NCBI GenBank assembly: GCA_007693535.1
Contig: REDK01000158.1
Coordinates: forward strand, 1-64,000
Source: Chromatiaceae bacterium
GTDB taxonomy: Bacteria; Pseudomonadota; Gammaproteobacteria; Chromatiales; Chromatiaceae
Length of the DNA stretch: 64,000 bases
Direction of reading: 5' to 3'
Under the pieces are notes generated by a model, which saw nothing but the letters and a program-made list of their open reading frames with translations, did not search any database and was not told where the DNA came from. Below, in pieces: positions 6,621-16,083 of the stretch (within the stretch, counting starts at the first letter, position 1; every line of letters begins with the position of its first letter). The translations under genes were made by a program, and so were the position numbers.

Positions 6621-8438
6621 GTGTCAAACCTGACCTCCGTCGATGACCGCCCGTCGGGCAGCCCAACCGATGCCGAGCGCCCGCGCGCCCGACCCACCGC
6701 CGCTGGCGGCCGCCTGCAGCGGGTGTTTCCCTTTCTGCGCTGGATCGGGGAGCTGCGCAACCTCAGCGTATTGCGCGCCGACCTGATCGCCGGGATCACC
6801 GTCGCCCTGGTGCTGGTGCCCCAGTCCATGGCCTATGCCCAACTGGCCGGGGTGCCGGTGCACTACGGGCTCTATGCCGCCTTTCTACCGGCCATCATCG
6901 CTGCCCTGTGGGGCTCCTCGCGTCAGCTCGCGACCGGCCCGGTAGCGGTGGTGTCGCTGATGACGGCCGCTGCGGTCACGCCGCTGGCCGCCTCCCACCC
7001 GGAGCAATACGCTGCCTACGCGGTCCTGCTGGCGCTGATGATTGGACTCTTTCAGCTCGCGCTGGGCGTGTTGCGCTTGGGTGTGCTAGTGGACTTTCTG
7101 TCGCATCCGGTGGTGATCGGATTTACCAATGCCGGGGCGCTGATCATCGCCACCTCGCAGATCGGGCGCCTGTTCGGTGTGAGCGTGCCGACCGCCGAGC
7201 ATCATTATCAGACGGTCTGGCACACCGTTCAGGCCGCCACCGCCTATACCCATACCCCCACCTTCTACATGGCCCTGCTCGCCTTCACCCTGATGGTCGG
7301 CCTCAAAGCCTTGGCGCCTAAGGTGCCAGGGGTACTGGTGGCGGTGGTGGTGACGACGCTACTGGCCTATTACGCCGACTTTGCCGAGGGTGGTGGCGCC
7401 GTGGTCGGGACAATCCCGGTCGGGCTCCCGGCGCTGGCCCTGCCGCACCTGAACTGGACGGTGATCGGGGATATGATCAGCGTGGCGGCCACGATTGCCC
7501 TGATCGGTTTCATGGAGGCGGTCTCGATCGCCAAGGCGATCGCTGCCCGCACGCGCCAGCGCCTCGATGCCAATCAGGAACTGATCGGCCAGGGCCTGGC
7601 CAATATCACTGCCGGCTGTTTCTCCGGGTATCCAGTGTCAGGCTCGTTCTCGCGCTCAGCGGTGAACATCAATGCCGGTGCCCGTACCGGCTTTGCCGCG
7701 GTAGTGACCGGCCTGGTGGTGGCCACCACGCTGTTGTGGCTGACCCCGCTGCTTTATCATCTTCCGCAGGCAACCCTGGCAGCGGTGATCATCATGGCGG
7801 TGATCAATCTGGTGCGCATCGAGCCAGTGATCCATGCCTGGCGGGCCGAGCGCGCCGATGGCGTGGTGGCGGTGGTCACCTTCGTCCTGACACTGCTGTG
7901 GGCGCCGCATCTGGATCTCGGCATCCTGGCCGGCGTGGCCCTGTCGCTGGTGCTCTATCTGCTGCGCACGATGCGCCCACGCTTCGCCGTGTTGGCGCGC
8001 TACCCCGATGGGACCATGCGCGATTGTGTGGTACACGGGTTGACCACCAGTCCGAAGATCTCGATCGTGCGCTTCGACGGCTCACTCTATTTTGCCAACG
8101 CCGGCTATCTGGAGACCAAGATCCTCGAAGTGGTGGCCGACAATCCCGAGCTGGAATACATCATCCTCGATGCCGAGGGGATCAATCAGATCGATGCCAC
8201 CGGCGAGGAGGTATTGCACCACCTCTCCGAGCGGCTGCGGGCCCAGGGCATCGAGCTGCTAGTGGCACGGATGAAGAAGCAGTTCATGGATACCGTGCGC
8301 CGGACCGGGTTGATCCACATCGTCGGCGAGAAGCGCTTCTTCTCGCGGGTCACCTATGCCCTGAACTATGCCTGGGATCAGCTCGGCGATCGCTATGATC
8401 GCCGCACCTGTCCGCTGCGCAATCCGCTGACGGCATGA
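6621..8438 (+). CDS. SulP-family anion permease with STAS domain
   Basis: This protein of about 605 residues has a SulP transport domain with 10-14 membrane helices. It opens with LSVLRADLIAGITVALVLVPQSMAYAQLAGVP, the classic SulP signature, and shows PVSGSFSRSAVN in the core. A C-terminal STAS domain follows (roughly residues 475-590: PKISIVRFDGSLYFANAGYLE ... ILDAEGINQIDATGEEVL). It may carry sulfate, bicarbonate or another anion; sulfate is the simplest guess in a sulfur bacterium. The chosen start is GTG 6621, preceded by AGGAG at 6610-6614 region and by low-quality, GC-driven sequence in the longer frame to ATG 6459. It stands alone on the plus strand. Confidence 0.85.
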   Translation: MSNLTSVDDRPSGSPTDAERPRARPTAAGGRLQRVFPFLRWIGELRNLSVLRADLIAGITVALVLVPQSMAYAQLAGVPVHYGLYAAFLPAIIAALWGSSRQLATGPVAVVSLMTAAAVTPLAASHPEQYAAYAVLLALMIGLFQLALGVLRLGVLVDFLSHPVVIGFTNAGALIIATSQIGRLFGVSVPTAEHHYQTVWHTVQAATAYTHTPTFYMALLAFTLMVGLKALAPKVPGVLVAVVVTTLLAYYADFAEGGGAVVGTIPVGLPALALPHLNWTVIGDMISVAATIALIGFMEAVSIAKAIAARTRQRLDANQELIGQGLANITAGCFSGYPVSGSFSRSAVNINAGARTGFAAVVTGLVVATTLLWLTPLLYHLPQATLAAVIIMAVINLVRIEPVIHAWRAERADGVVAVVTFVLTLLWAPHLDLGILAGVALSLVLYLLRTMRPRFAVLARYPDGTMRDCVVHGLTTSPKISIVRFDGSLYFANAGYLETKILEVVADNPELEYIILDAEGINQIDATGEEVLHHLSERLRAQGIELLVARMKKQFMDTVRRTGLIHIVGEKRFFSRVTYALNYAWDQLGDRYDRRTCPLRNPLTA

Positions 8439-8774
8439 GCATCAGCGCGGTCGCAGCACCGCGGTCACGCGGGTAGTCGCACTGGGCCGGCGTCGTCGGA
8501 AACCTTTTTTTCATGACGGGGCACATCAGCCCATCGAGGCCACCCCGTATCCTGGTGAAACTTGAAGACAGTCGATCAGAACTCCGGCGCTTTTGACCGC
8601 TTTGGCCGCAATCGACGAGGCCCCAGGTCTTATCGGTCTGGCCGCAATACAGCGCAACGACGGTATCGAGCACCCCGCCCGGGCTGCTGCCCAGCCCGCA
8701 GACGCCCTGAGGCCAGACCAAGCGGGCCGCTTCCGCTGACCCGCGTGGTCTGACAGCAGCCGTTTCCGCTTCCC
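8439..8774. other. Convergent intergenic region, SulP / M1 peptidase
   Basis: Two possible transcript ends are seen in this 336-bp spacer. A run of seven T (8505-8511) follows a weak GC stem at 8485-8503, in the direction of the SulP gene. A stem CGGGCTG / CAGCCCG with a five-base loop lies at 8680-8698 without a T-run. No gene is recognised. Confidence 0.4.
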
Positions 8775-11009
8775 CTATTCCTCGACCAGGGTCGGACGTG
8801 CCGGCAGGGTCAGGCTCGGACGGGCATCGCCGAACCAGTGCATTAGGGCCGAGTCGCCGGCCGGCCATTGCCCCTTCAACTGGTTCTCGGCGGTACTGCC
8901 GCTGAACAGCAGATAGCCGTATTTACCGTAGTGCGGCAGCTTGCGGGTCAGCGCCGGCAGGGCCGCCGGTAGAGCGCTGGCGATCCAGCCGACCGGCTGC
9001 TCGTCGACGCTGGTAGCCAGGGTGACGCTGAGATCGGCCGCCGCGATCGGCGCCGCATCCAGCAGCCCGACCTGCTGCTGCTCGACACCGATGCTGAATT
9101 GGCCGCTCGCCTCGCCGACTGCTACCAGGCGCGGCAGCCAGCGGTTTTCCCAACCCAGCAGCCAGACCGGGCGGTCACTCGGCAGGCTGTCGAGGTCGGC
9201 GTCGCGGACCACCCGCCAGTTGCGCTGTCCCTGTTGCCAGGCCAGGGCCAGGTTGCGATAACCGGCCAGCAGTTCTGGTGCCGCCGCCGTCGGCAATACG
9301 ATCAGACCGGCCTGGGCGCCGAACAGGTTGCTCAGGCTGACCGGCGATTCCGGCGGCAGCAACTCCCGGAAGCTGTCGAAGCCGGGGTCCACGGCGATGC
9401 GCAGCGGCTTGAAGGGCAGCTCCAGGTTGAAGCGGGCGCTACGACCCTCGAAGCGCGCCAGCAGTTCTTGCGGGCGGCCGCGCTCGCCATGGATCACGAC
9501 CGGCACCGACAGCGGGAAGGGGGCCTCAGCCTGGGTCTGATCCACCCGGCCGCTGACCGTCCAGCCCCCGTGTGTGCGCTGTTCGGCGCGCACCCCACCC
9601 AGTGCCAGCCGGAGGGCGCCGGGGCGGTTCAGCCAGGCGTCGAAGTAGCGGTCTAGGAAGGCTTGCTGCTCGCCCGGGGCACTGGCCTTGAAGGCCTGGC
9701 GGATGTCATCCCAGGCGGCCGCCCGGAACAGGTTGTCGCGGTAGAAGCGGCGCAGGCCCTGAATGAAGGCCTGATCGCCGAGATGGATGCGCAGCATGTG
9801 GAAGATCATCATCGCCTTGCCATAGCCGATGGCCTGCGAGGGCGCGCCGTGGCGGGCATGAAAATCGACGACCGGGAAGTCGCTACCAACGCGCACATGG
9901 TCGGCATAAGCCTTGAGCTGATCGCGACGATAATCGGCGCCGTTGCCATCGAGTTCCTGGTTCAGATAGTCAGCCAGATAGGTGGTCAGGCCCTCGCTCC
10001 AGTTACCGCGGGCATAATCGACGAAGACGCCATTGCCCCACCAGTTATGCAGGATCTCGTGGGGATAGGAGGTGTGCAGGATAAAAGGGAGGCGCAGCAC
10101 CCGCGGCCCGAGCAGCGTGAACGAGGGCATGCCGTAGCCGGATTCCCAGAAGTTCTCCACCAGCGCGAATTTGGCATAGGGATAGGGGCCGATCAGGTCA
10201 CTGTAGCGCTCCAGATAGCTGGCAGTCGCGTCCATGTAACGCCGTGCCAGGTCGCGATCGGCGCTGCGCAGCCAAGCCTGTACCTCAGCCATGGGCGTGG
10301 TCTGGCGAAACAGATGAAACGGCGCGGCGATCAGGTAGATCTCGTCCTGGGGCTGGTCTTCGCGCCAGCCGATGCGCACCCCCAGCGGCGCCCCGGGGGT
10401 CGCACTGCCGAGCGGGAACTGGCTGAGTTCCGGACCGCGCCCCTGCGAGACGGCCAGCCAGCCGGGCGGCATCTCCACAGTCAGGCTGAAGCGCTCCAGA
10501 CTGTCGGGCACGCGCGGATACCAGCCGGTCCAGCCGCTGAGGAAGACCCCCTGAGGATCGATGGTGCCGATGGTCTGTTCCCGTGCCCGGCCCATGCCCT
10601 CGCGCACTGGTCGGAGCGGATGCCGGATGCGTCCGCTCCAGGCGATGGTCACCGGACCCGGCTGCTCCAGGACCAGCTCGTAGAGTTGTAAGTGATCGTC
10701 GCGACCGCTGGCATTCAGCGTGGCAGCCCCGTCGATCACACGCGGCTGCAGGCCTGCCTGCATCACTAGGGGCAGCGAGGAGACATGATCCGGCAACGAC
10801 AGCCGGTCACGGCCATCGATAGCGCCGGCGGCGGGATCGATGCGCACGCTCAGGTCATGGGTGATCACCATCGGCGCCGACGCGGGGCGCTCACCGGCCA
10901 CCAGGGGGGACGGCAACAAGGCGATCAGGACCAGCAATGCCAGGCCCGGCCGGAGGCCCGGCCCGATCAGGGGCAGCCTGCGTAGGCGCTTGTCAGCGGC
11001 GGCCGGCAT
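8775..11009 (-). CDS. M1-family zinc metallopeptidase, exported
   Basis: This protein of about 744 residues has the gluzincin signature HEILHNWWGN followed 18 residues later by the second Glu in WSEGLTTYLADY, which defines the M1 aminopeptidase fold and zinc site. The N-terminal part (VITHDLSVRIDPAAGAIDGRDRLSL) is the beta-rich M1 N-domain. The usual GAMEN exopeptidase motif is not obvious, so aminopeptidase activity is less sure than the metal site. A signal peptide is visible: KRLRRLPLIGPGLRPG, then LALLVLIALLPSPLVA. I place the start at ATG 11009 for that reason; an in-frame ATG at 11114 would add a 35-residue piece (MSDLIEFLRQSPRSILACVS) that would spoil the signal peptide. The C-terminal 250 residues are not assigned. 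Confidence 0.75.
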   Translation of the reverse strand: MPAAADKRLRRLPLIGPGLRPGLALLVLIALLPSPLVAGERPASAPMVITHDLSVRIDPAAGAIDGRDRLSLPDHVSSLPLVMQAGLQPRVIDGAATLNASGRDDHLQLYELVLEQPGPVTIAWSGRIRHPLRPVREGMGRAREQTIGTIDPQGVFLSGWTGWYPRVPDSLERFSLTVEMPPGWLAVSQGRGPELSQFPLGSATPGAPLGVRIGWREDQPQDEIYLIAAPFHLFRQTTPMAEVQAWLRSADRDLARRYMDATASYLERYSDLIGPYPYAKFALVENFWESGYGMPSFTLLGPRVLRLPFILHTSYPHEILHNWWGNGVFVDYARGNWSEGLTTYLADYLNQELDGNGADYRRDQLKAYADHVRVGSDFPVVDFHARHGAPSQAIGYGKAMMIFHMLRIHLGDQAFIQGLRRFYRDNLFRAAAWDDIRQAFKASAPGEQQAFLDRYFDAWLNRPGALRLALGGVRAEQRTHGGWTVSGRVDQTQAEAPFPLSVPVVIHGERGRPQELLARFEGRSARFNLELPFKPLRIAVDPGFDSFRELLPPESPVSLSNLFGAQAGLIVLPTAAAPELLAGYRNLALAWQQGQRNWRVVRDADLDSLPSDRPVWLLGWENRWLPRLVAVGEASGQFSIGVEQQQVGLLDAAPIAAADLSVTLATSVDEQPVGWIASALPAALPALTRKLPHYGKYGYLLFSGSTAENQLKGQWPAGDSALMHWFGDARPSLTLPARPTLVEE

Positions 11010-11466
11010 AATGCATTCCGGAAGCAGCTTCGGGAGTTGGGCCAGGCGGCCGATGGAGACGCATGCGAGGATGCTGCGGGGGCTTTGACGAAGGAACTCG
11101 ATCAAGTCGCTCATGGTCGATCTGCGCTTGGACTGCTGGTGATGGCCGGCGGCGCCGGCCGACTGGGTCCCGACCAGTCTAACCCGTGACTGTGGCCGTG
11201 CGGTTGCTGGCTTTGCCCGGTTCCCACTGGCAGTGGGGCCAATGCAGCCGACTGGTAGTTCCCCGGTGCGCCCCAAACCCGTACCCTGCGCAGCATGGCT
11301 GTTCGCCCGCCGCCGGGCCAGCCCGGCTGCTGCCGCGGCGACCCGGCGACTAGTGCAGCGCCAGCCACCGCGGGCGCGATCGCTCGTCCTGCTGTTCTAC
11401 CCGACCCGCGACCGACCCCTGGTTGGCGCCGTCACTTCAGCCTGACCCGACCCCGATCTCCGGATT
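11010..11466. other. Divergent intergenic region, M1 peptidase / ChaN-PDZ
   Basis: This 457-bp spacer has no recognised gene or RNA except the possible in-frame 5' extension of the M1 gene to ATG 11114 (minus strand). Promoters for both neighbours must lie here, but none is clear by eye. Confidence 0.4.
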
Positions 11467-12702
11467 ATGAGCCCCAAGCGTAACCGACCGATCCGCCCGT
11501 CTTCTCTGTCATCCCGCCAATCAGGGCAGCGCCACCGCGGGTGGCTGCGCCGCTGGCGATGCGGGCTACTACCCCGCTTGCTGCTGTTGTTACCACTGGC
11601 GCCGGCCCTGGCCGGGATCGCTGGCACGACGCCAACGGCCACGGCGGCGGACGACATCCCGGTGCTGGAGGTGAGCCGACTCACCACGCTGGATACCCTG
11701 CTCGAACGGCTGGCCGACCGGCGCGTGGTCTATGTGGGCGAGGTCCACGACCGCTACGAGGATCATCTGAGCCAATTCGCCATCATCCGCGGTCTGCACC
11801 AGCAGGGGGCGCCACTGGCGATTGGCATGGAGTTCTTCCAGCAGCCCTTTCAGGAGGTGCTCGACGACTATGTCGCCGGGCGTATCGACGAGGCCGAGAT
11901 GCTGCGCCGCAGTGAGTACTTCGAGCGCTGGCGTTTCGACTATCGCCTCTACCGGCCGCTGCTGACCTATGCCCACACGCATGGCCTGCCCGTGATCGCC
12001 CTCAACCTGCCGACCGAACTCACCCGCAAGGTCGGCGCCGGCGGCCTGGAGGCCCTGAACGAGATAGAACGGGCGCAGCTACCGACCAGCATCGACCGCT
12101 CCGATGCCGAGTATCGGGCGCATCTGGAGGCCATCTTCGCGCAGCATCCCCAGGGGCCCGATGCCGACTTCGAGCGTTTTTTGGAGGTGCAATTGCTGTG
12201 GGACGAGGGTATGGCCGAACGCGCCGCCACCTTCCTGCAGACGCACCCGGACCATCGCCTGGTCGTGCTGGCCGGAGCCGGCCACATCGAGTACGGCCGC
12301 GGCATCCCCAACCGGCTGGCCCGGCGTCTGGCGGTCCCGGCGGCCACCGTGCTCAACGGCAGCCAGCGTCTGGTGACCCCAGACCTAGCCGACTTCCTGC
12401 TGTTTCCGCGCGCGGTCAGCCTGCCGGCCAGCGGTCTGCTCGGGGTGATGCTCGAGACCGGCGCAGAGGGTGCCGGTATCGGGGTGCAAGGCTTCGCTGA
12501 GGTCAGCGGCGCTCGCGATGCCGGGATCGAAACCGGCGACCGCATCGTGCAGATCGGCACAACCGAGATCGCCCGCTACGCGGACATCCGCATCGCTCTG
12601 CTGGACAGCAGCCCGGGTGACACCCTACCCGTCGGGGTATTGCGCAAGGCCCGCCGCGGCCGTCAGGAAGAACGACTGGACTTCGAGGTACGACTGCACT
12701 GA
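11467..12702 (+). CDS. ChaN-family (haem-binding, DUF399) protein with C-terminal PDZ domain
   Basis: This 411-residue exported protein has a long basic N-region (to about residue 35), a hydrophobic core LLPRLLLLLPLAPALAG, then a ChaN domain (about 60-310). ChaN signs are VVYVGEVHDRYEDHLSQ, AIGMEFFQQPFQ, the YFERWRFDYRLYRPLL helix region and VVLAGAGHIEYGRGIPNRL; the conserved Glu-His pairs are those proposed to bind haem cofacially in ChaN of Campylobacter. Residues about 325-410 look like a PDZ module (LGVMLETGAEGAGIGVQGFAEVSGARDAGIETGDRIVQIG). The role is probably haem or iron handling in the periplasm. No lipobox Cys is seen, unlike ChaN lipoproteins. Confidence 0.8.
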   Translation: MSPKRNRPIRPSSLSSRQSGQRHRGWLRRWRCGLLPRLLLLLPLAPALAGIAGTTPTATAADDIPVLEVSRLTTLDTLLERLADRRVVYVGEVHDRYEDHLSQFAIIRGLHQQGAPLAIGMEFFQQPFQEVLDDYVAGRIDEAEMLRRSEYFERWRFDYRLYRPLLTYAHTHGLPVIALNLPTELTRKVGAGGLEALNEIERAQLPTSIDRSDAEYRAHLEAIFAQHPQGPDADFERFLEVQLLWDEGMAERAATFLQTHPDHRLVVLAGAGHIEYGRGIPNRLARRLAVPAATVLNGSQRLVTPDLADFLLFPRAVSLPASGLLGVMLETGAEGAGIGVQGFAEVSGARDAGIETGDRIVQIGTTEIARYADIRIALLDSSPGDTLPVGVLRKARRGRQEERLDFEVRLH

Positions 12703-12914
12703 ACCAGTCGCTTTGGGCCGGCCGCTTTGGCCGGTGCGGCACGCTCGGCTGCGCCTTGCAGCGGCCGCCGAATGGTCAATCAAGGCACGGTATCCCGCAG
12801 GTCCCCGGGCGGCTTGGCCGCCAGCATCGCATCCCTGGTCAACACCCGGTGAATCAGTTGCGGTGCCAGATGCAGGTCCATCCGGTGGCTGCCGCGACTG
12901 GTAACAGCGACTGC

Positions 12915-13553
12915 TCAACGGCTCAATAACCCCATGAACTCGGCGCGGGTGCGCGCGTCCTGCTCGAAGGTCCCGCGCATCGCGCTGGCAATAGTGCGGC
13001 TGCTCTGCTTCTGCACGCCGCGCATCATCATGCAGGTATGGCTGGCCTCGGTGACCACCGCGACGCCGTGGGCGCCGAGATGGTGGTGCAGGGCATCGGC
13101 GATCTGACTGGTCAGGCGCTCCTGCACTTGCAGGCGGCGAGCAAAACAATCCACCAAGCGGGCGATCTTGCTCAGGCCCACCACCCGCCCGTTGGGCAGA
13201 TAGCCGACATGGGCGTGACCGAAGAACGGCAGTAGGTGATGTTCGCAGAGGGAATAGAACTCGATGTCGCGCACCACCACCATCTCCTTCACATCCTCCT
13301 CGAAGACGGCCGCCTCGATGATCGCCTGCGCCGACAGCCGATAGCCGCTGGTCAAGAAATCGAGTGCCTTGGCGACCCGCAGCGGTGTGCGCTGCAGACC
13401 CGGACGGGCGGGGTCTTCCCCCAGCAGGCCGAGCAGGCGCTGGATCAGTTGCTCCTTGATCGGGTCGTAGACCTCCTGCGCGGCGACGGGCTCGAAGTCA
13501 TCGGCATAGTGCCCCTCGGTGTTGAGCGGGGGCAGGCGGGCGTTTCCGGACAT
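12915..13553 (-). CDS. folE: GTP cyclohydrolase I
   Basis: This 212-residue enzyme opens the guanine ring of GTP to form 7,8-dihydroneopterin triphosphate for folate, and also feeds the queuosine pathway in which QueD acts. All FolE marks are present: [17 protein letters not shown], the zinc Cys and His residues in [41 protein letters not shown], and the second zinc Cys in [12 protein letters not shown] 13553 ([10 protein letters not shown]) is chosen over the 331-residue frame because family similarity begins soon after it and an AGG lies about ten bases upstream. It is transcribed away from the NAGGN operon and lies 7 kb from the PTPS fusion, so a joint pterin pathway is possible but not operonic. 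Confidence 0.93.
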   Translation of the reverse strand: MSGNARLPPLNTEGHYADDFEPVAAQEVYDPIKEQLIQRLLGLLGEDPARPGLQRTPLRVAKALDFLTSGYRLSAQAIIEAAVFEEDVKEMVVVRDIEFYSLCEHHLLPFFGHAHVGYLPNGRVVGLSKIARLVDCFARRLQVQERLTSQIADALHHHLGAHGVAVVTEASHTCMMMRGVQKQSSRTIASAMRGTFEQDARTRAEFMGLLSR

Positions 13554-14117
13554 CTGTGATACCTGGCTGAAATCATCTGCCGGCCGCGACGGCAGCAGAG
13601 CCGCGCGTCGCACCCGGGCGCACTGGCCGGCCGGCCATGACGGTCGGCCAGGCCGCGCGCGCATTGTGCCGGACCAGCGGCAAACCGCAATCGCCTCGCA
13701 ACCGAATGGCAACCAAATGGCAATGGGCGCCGCGCCGAGCGCACCGCCGCGACGGGGCGGGCTGCTGCAACACAGGACGGCATCAGGTGGCGCCATGGAA
13801 GCCCGGCCGGCGATCCGGTAGACTGCCCGGATGATCCGACCCGCGGCCGTCCCGACCCGAGCGACGCCCCCCTGCGCCCCCCGGTTCGCTCCCTGGCCGC
13901 CACCGGCCAATTCCCTGTTGAATCCCCTATTGCATCCCTGGCCTCGCGCTGTCCACGGCCAGCCGGTGCCGCGGCACCGCCCGCACTGGCCCGCTCGTTA
14001 CCACCACACCCGCTACCCGTGCGCGTGCAGCGCTGCGCTCTGCGTCGCCGCACCGGCTGCGCGCGCTGGGCGACGACCTGAACCCTCCCCTCTCCTGCCA
14101 GCCCCGAGGACCAATCC
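13554..14117. other. Divergent intergenic region, folE / NAGGN operon
   Basis: This 564-bp stretch is very GC-rich and holds no recognised gene or RNA. It must contain the start signals of the osmolyte operon; none is clear by eye. Confidence 0.4.
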
Positions 14118-15893
14118 ATGTGTGGCATCTGCGGCGAGATCCGCTTCGACGATCACCCCATCGACATCGCGGCCCTGGCCGCCGTCAGCCAGACCATGCA
14201 GCCGCGCGGACCCGACGGGCATGGCATCTGGCAGCAGGGCCGCACCGCCCTGGGGCATCGCCGGCTCAGCATCATCGATCTCAGCAGCCATGCGGCCCAG
14301 CCGATGGTGGACAGCGACCTCGGGCTCGCGATCGCCTTCAACGGCTGTATCTATAACTACCAGGAACTGCGTGCCGAACTGACCGCGCAGGGCTATCGGT
14401 TCTTCTCGCATGGCGATACCGAGGTGGTACTGAAGGCCTATCACGCCTGGGGCGAGGCCTGTGTTCACCGCTTCCATGGCATGTTCGCCTTCGCCATTGC
14501 CGAGCGTGACAGCGGCCGGCTGATCCTGGCCCGGGACCGCCTCGGCATCAAGCCGCTCTATCTGGCCGCGGTGCCCGGCGGTCTGCGCTTCGCCTCGACC
14601 CTGCCGGCACTGTTGGCCGGCGGCGGGTTGGAGACCGACCTGGACCCGGTCGCGCTGCACTTCTATATGCACTTCCATGCCGTGGTCCCAGCACCCTGGA
14701 CCATCCTGCGCGGGGTGCGCAAGCTGCCTCCGGCGACCCTGCGGGTGATCGAACCCGATGGCCGCAGCCGCGAGCAGCGCTATTGGGAGCCGGTCTTCGG
14801 CGCCCGTCCCGAGGAGCAACAGCTCTCCTACCAGGACTGGCAGGAGCAAGTGCTGGCGGCCCTGCGCACCGCAGTGGACCGGCGCCTGGTCGCGGACGTG
14901 GACGTCGGCGTCCTGCTCTCCGGCGGCCTGGATTCCAGCCTCATCGTCGGCCTGCTGGCCGAGCAGGGCCAGCGCGGGCTGAATACCTTCTCGGTCGGTT
15001 TCGAGACGGTCGGCAGCGAGGTCGGCGACGAATTCCAGTACTCCGACCTAATTGCCAGCCATTACGGCACCCGCCATCACAAGATTCAGGTGGACTCCAA
15101 GGCCCTGCTGCTGCCGAGCCTGCCGGGTTGTATCCGCGCCATGGCCGAGCCCATGGTCAGCCATGACGTGATCGGCTTCTATCTGCTCTCCCAAGAGGTG
15201 GCCAAGCACGTAAAGGTGGTGCAGAGCGGCCAGGGCGCCGACGAGGTCTTCGGCGGCTATCACTGGTATCCGCCCATGGTGGGCAGCCAGGATCCGGCGG
15301 CCGACTATGCCCGCGCCTTCTGCGATCGCGATCACGCCGAGTTTTGCCGGGCGGTGGACCAGCGGTTTCATGGCGAGGACGCCAGCCGCGCCTTCATTGC
15401 CGAGCACTTCGCCGCGGCCGGTGCCGAGGCCCCGGTGGACAAGGCGCTGCGTATCGATCAACTCGTGATGCTGGTAGATGATCCGGTCAAGCGGGTGGAT
15501 AACATGACCATGGCCTGGGGCCTGGAGGCTCGGGTGCCCTTCCTCGACCATGAACTAGTGGAATTGGCAGCGCGGGTGCCGGATCGCTTCAAGCTCGATG
15601 ACGACGGCAAAGGGGTGCTGAAGGCGATCGGCCGGCGCGTGATCCCGGCCGAAGTGATCGACCGGCCCAAGGGCTACTTCCCAGTGCCGGCGCTGAAATA
15701 CCTGCGCGGTGAGGTGCTGGACCTGGTGCGCGATGCCCTGCTCTCGTCCCGTGCCCGCGCGCGCGGTCTGTTCCAGCGCGCCTATCTGGACGAACTGCTG
15801 GCCGCCCCGGACGAGCACATCACCCCGCTGCGCGGCTCCAAGCTCTGGCAGGCGGCCCTGCTGGAGCTGTGGCTGACCGAGCATGGTCTCTGA
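14118..15893 (+). CDS. N-acetylglutaminylglutamine amidotransferase (asparagine-synthase family)
   Basis: This 591-residue protein makes the terminal amide of the osmolyte N-acetylglutaminylglutamine amide. The N-terminal class II glutaminase domain (1-200) begins with the nucleophile Cys in MCGICGE and shows RGPDGHGIW and AFNGCIYNYQELR. The synthetase domain (about 240-590) has the PP-loop SGGLDSS. Its length and its place before a GNAT/ATP-grasp gene and an M42 peptidase gene identify the amidotransferase of the three-gene NAGGN system rather than asparagine synthetase. The gene is first in the operon; the next gene starts 190 bp after its stop. Confidence 0.9.
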   Translation: MCGICGEIRFDDHPIDIAALAAVSQTMQPRGPDGHGIWQQGRTALGHRRLSIIDLSSHAAQPMVDSDLGLAIAFNGCIYNYQELRAELTAQGYRFFSHGDTEVVLKAYHAWGEACVHRFHGMFAFAIAERDSGRLILARDRLGIKPLYLAAVPGGLRFASTLPALLAGGGLETDLDPVALHFYMHFHAVVPAPWTILRGVRKLPPATLRVIEPDGRSREQRYWEPVFGARPEEQQLSYQDWQEQVLAALRTAVDRRLVADVDVGVLLSGGLDSSLIVGLLAEQGQRGLNTFSVGFETVGSEVGDEFQYSDLIASHYGTRHHKIQVDSKALLLPSLPGCIRAMAEPMVSHDVIGFYLLSQEVAKHVKVVQSGQGADEVFGGYHWYPPMVGSQDPAADYARAFCDRDHAEFCRAVDQRFHGEDASRAFIAEHFAAAGAEAPVDKALRIDQLVMLVDDPVKRVDNMTMAWGLEARVPFLDHELVELAARVPDRFKLDDDGKGVLKAIGRRVIPAEVIDRPKGYFPVPALKYLRGEVLDLVRDALLSSRARARGLFQRAYLDELLAAPDEHITPLRGSKLWQAALLELWLTEHGL

Positions 15894-16083
15894 GCCCGGA
15901 ACTGACCGCGAGAGACACCCCTGGTTGGCCGCAGACCCCTGCAACCGGCCGTTCCGGCCTGCGGCACAGTCCGCCCGCGGGCCGGGCAGCGCTGGCCGCC
16001 CGGGGGCCTCGGCCGGTTGCCGCTCGATCGCCTCACCCTGCCCACGCACCGCCGCCGCGCACCGGTACCAAGGGAGCCGCGCC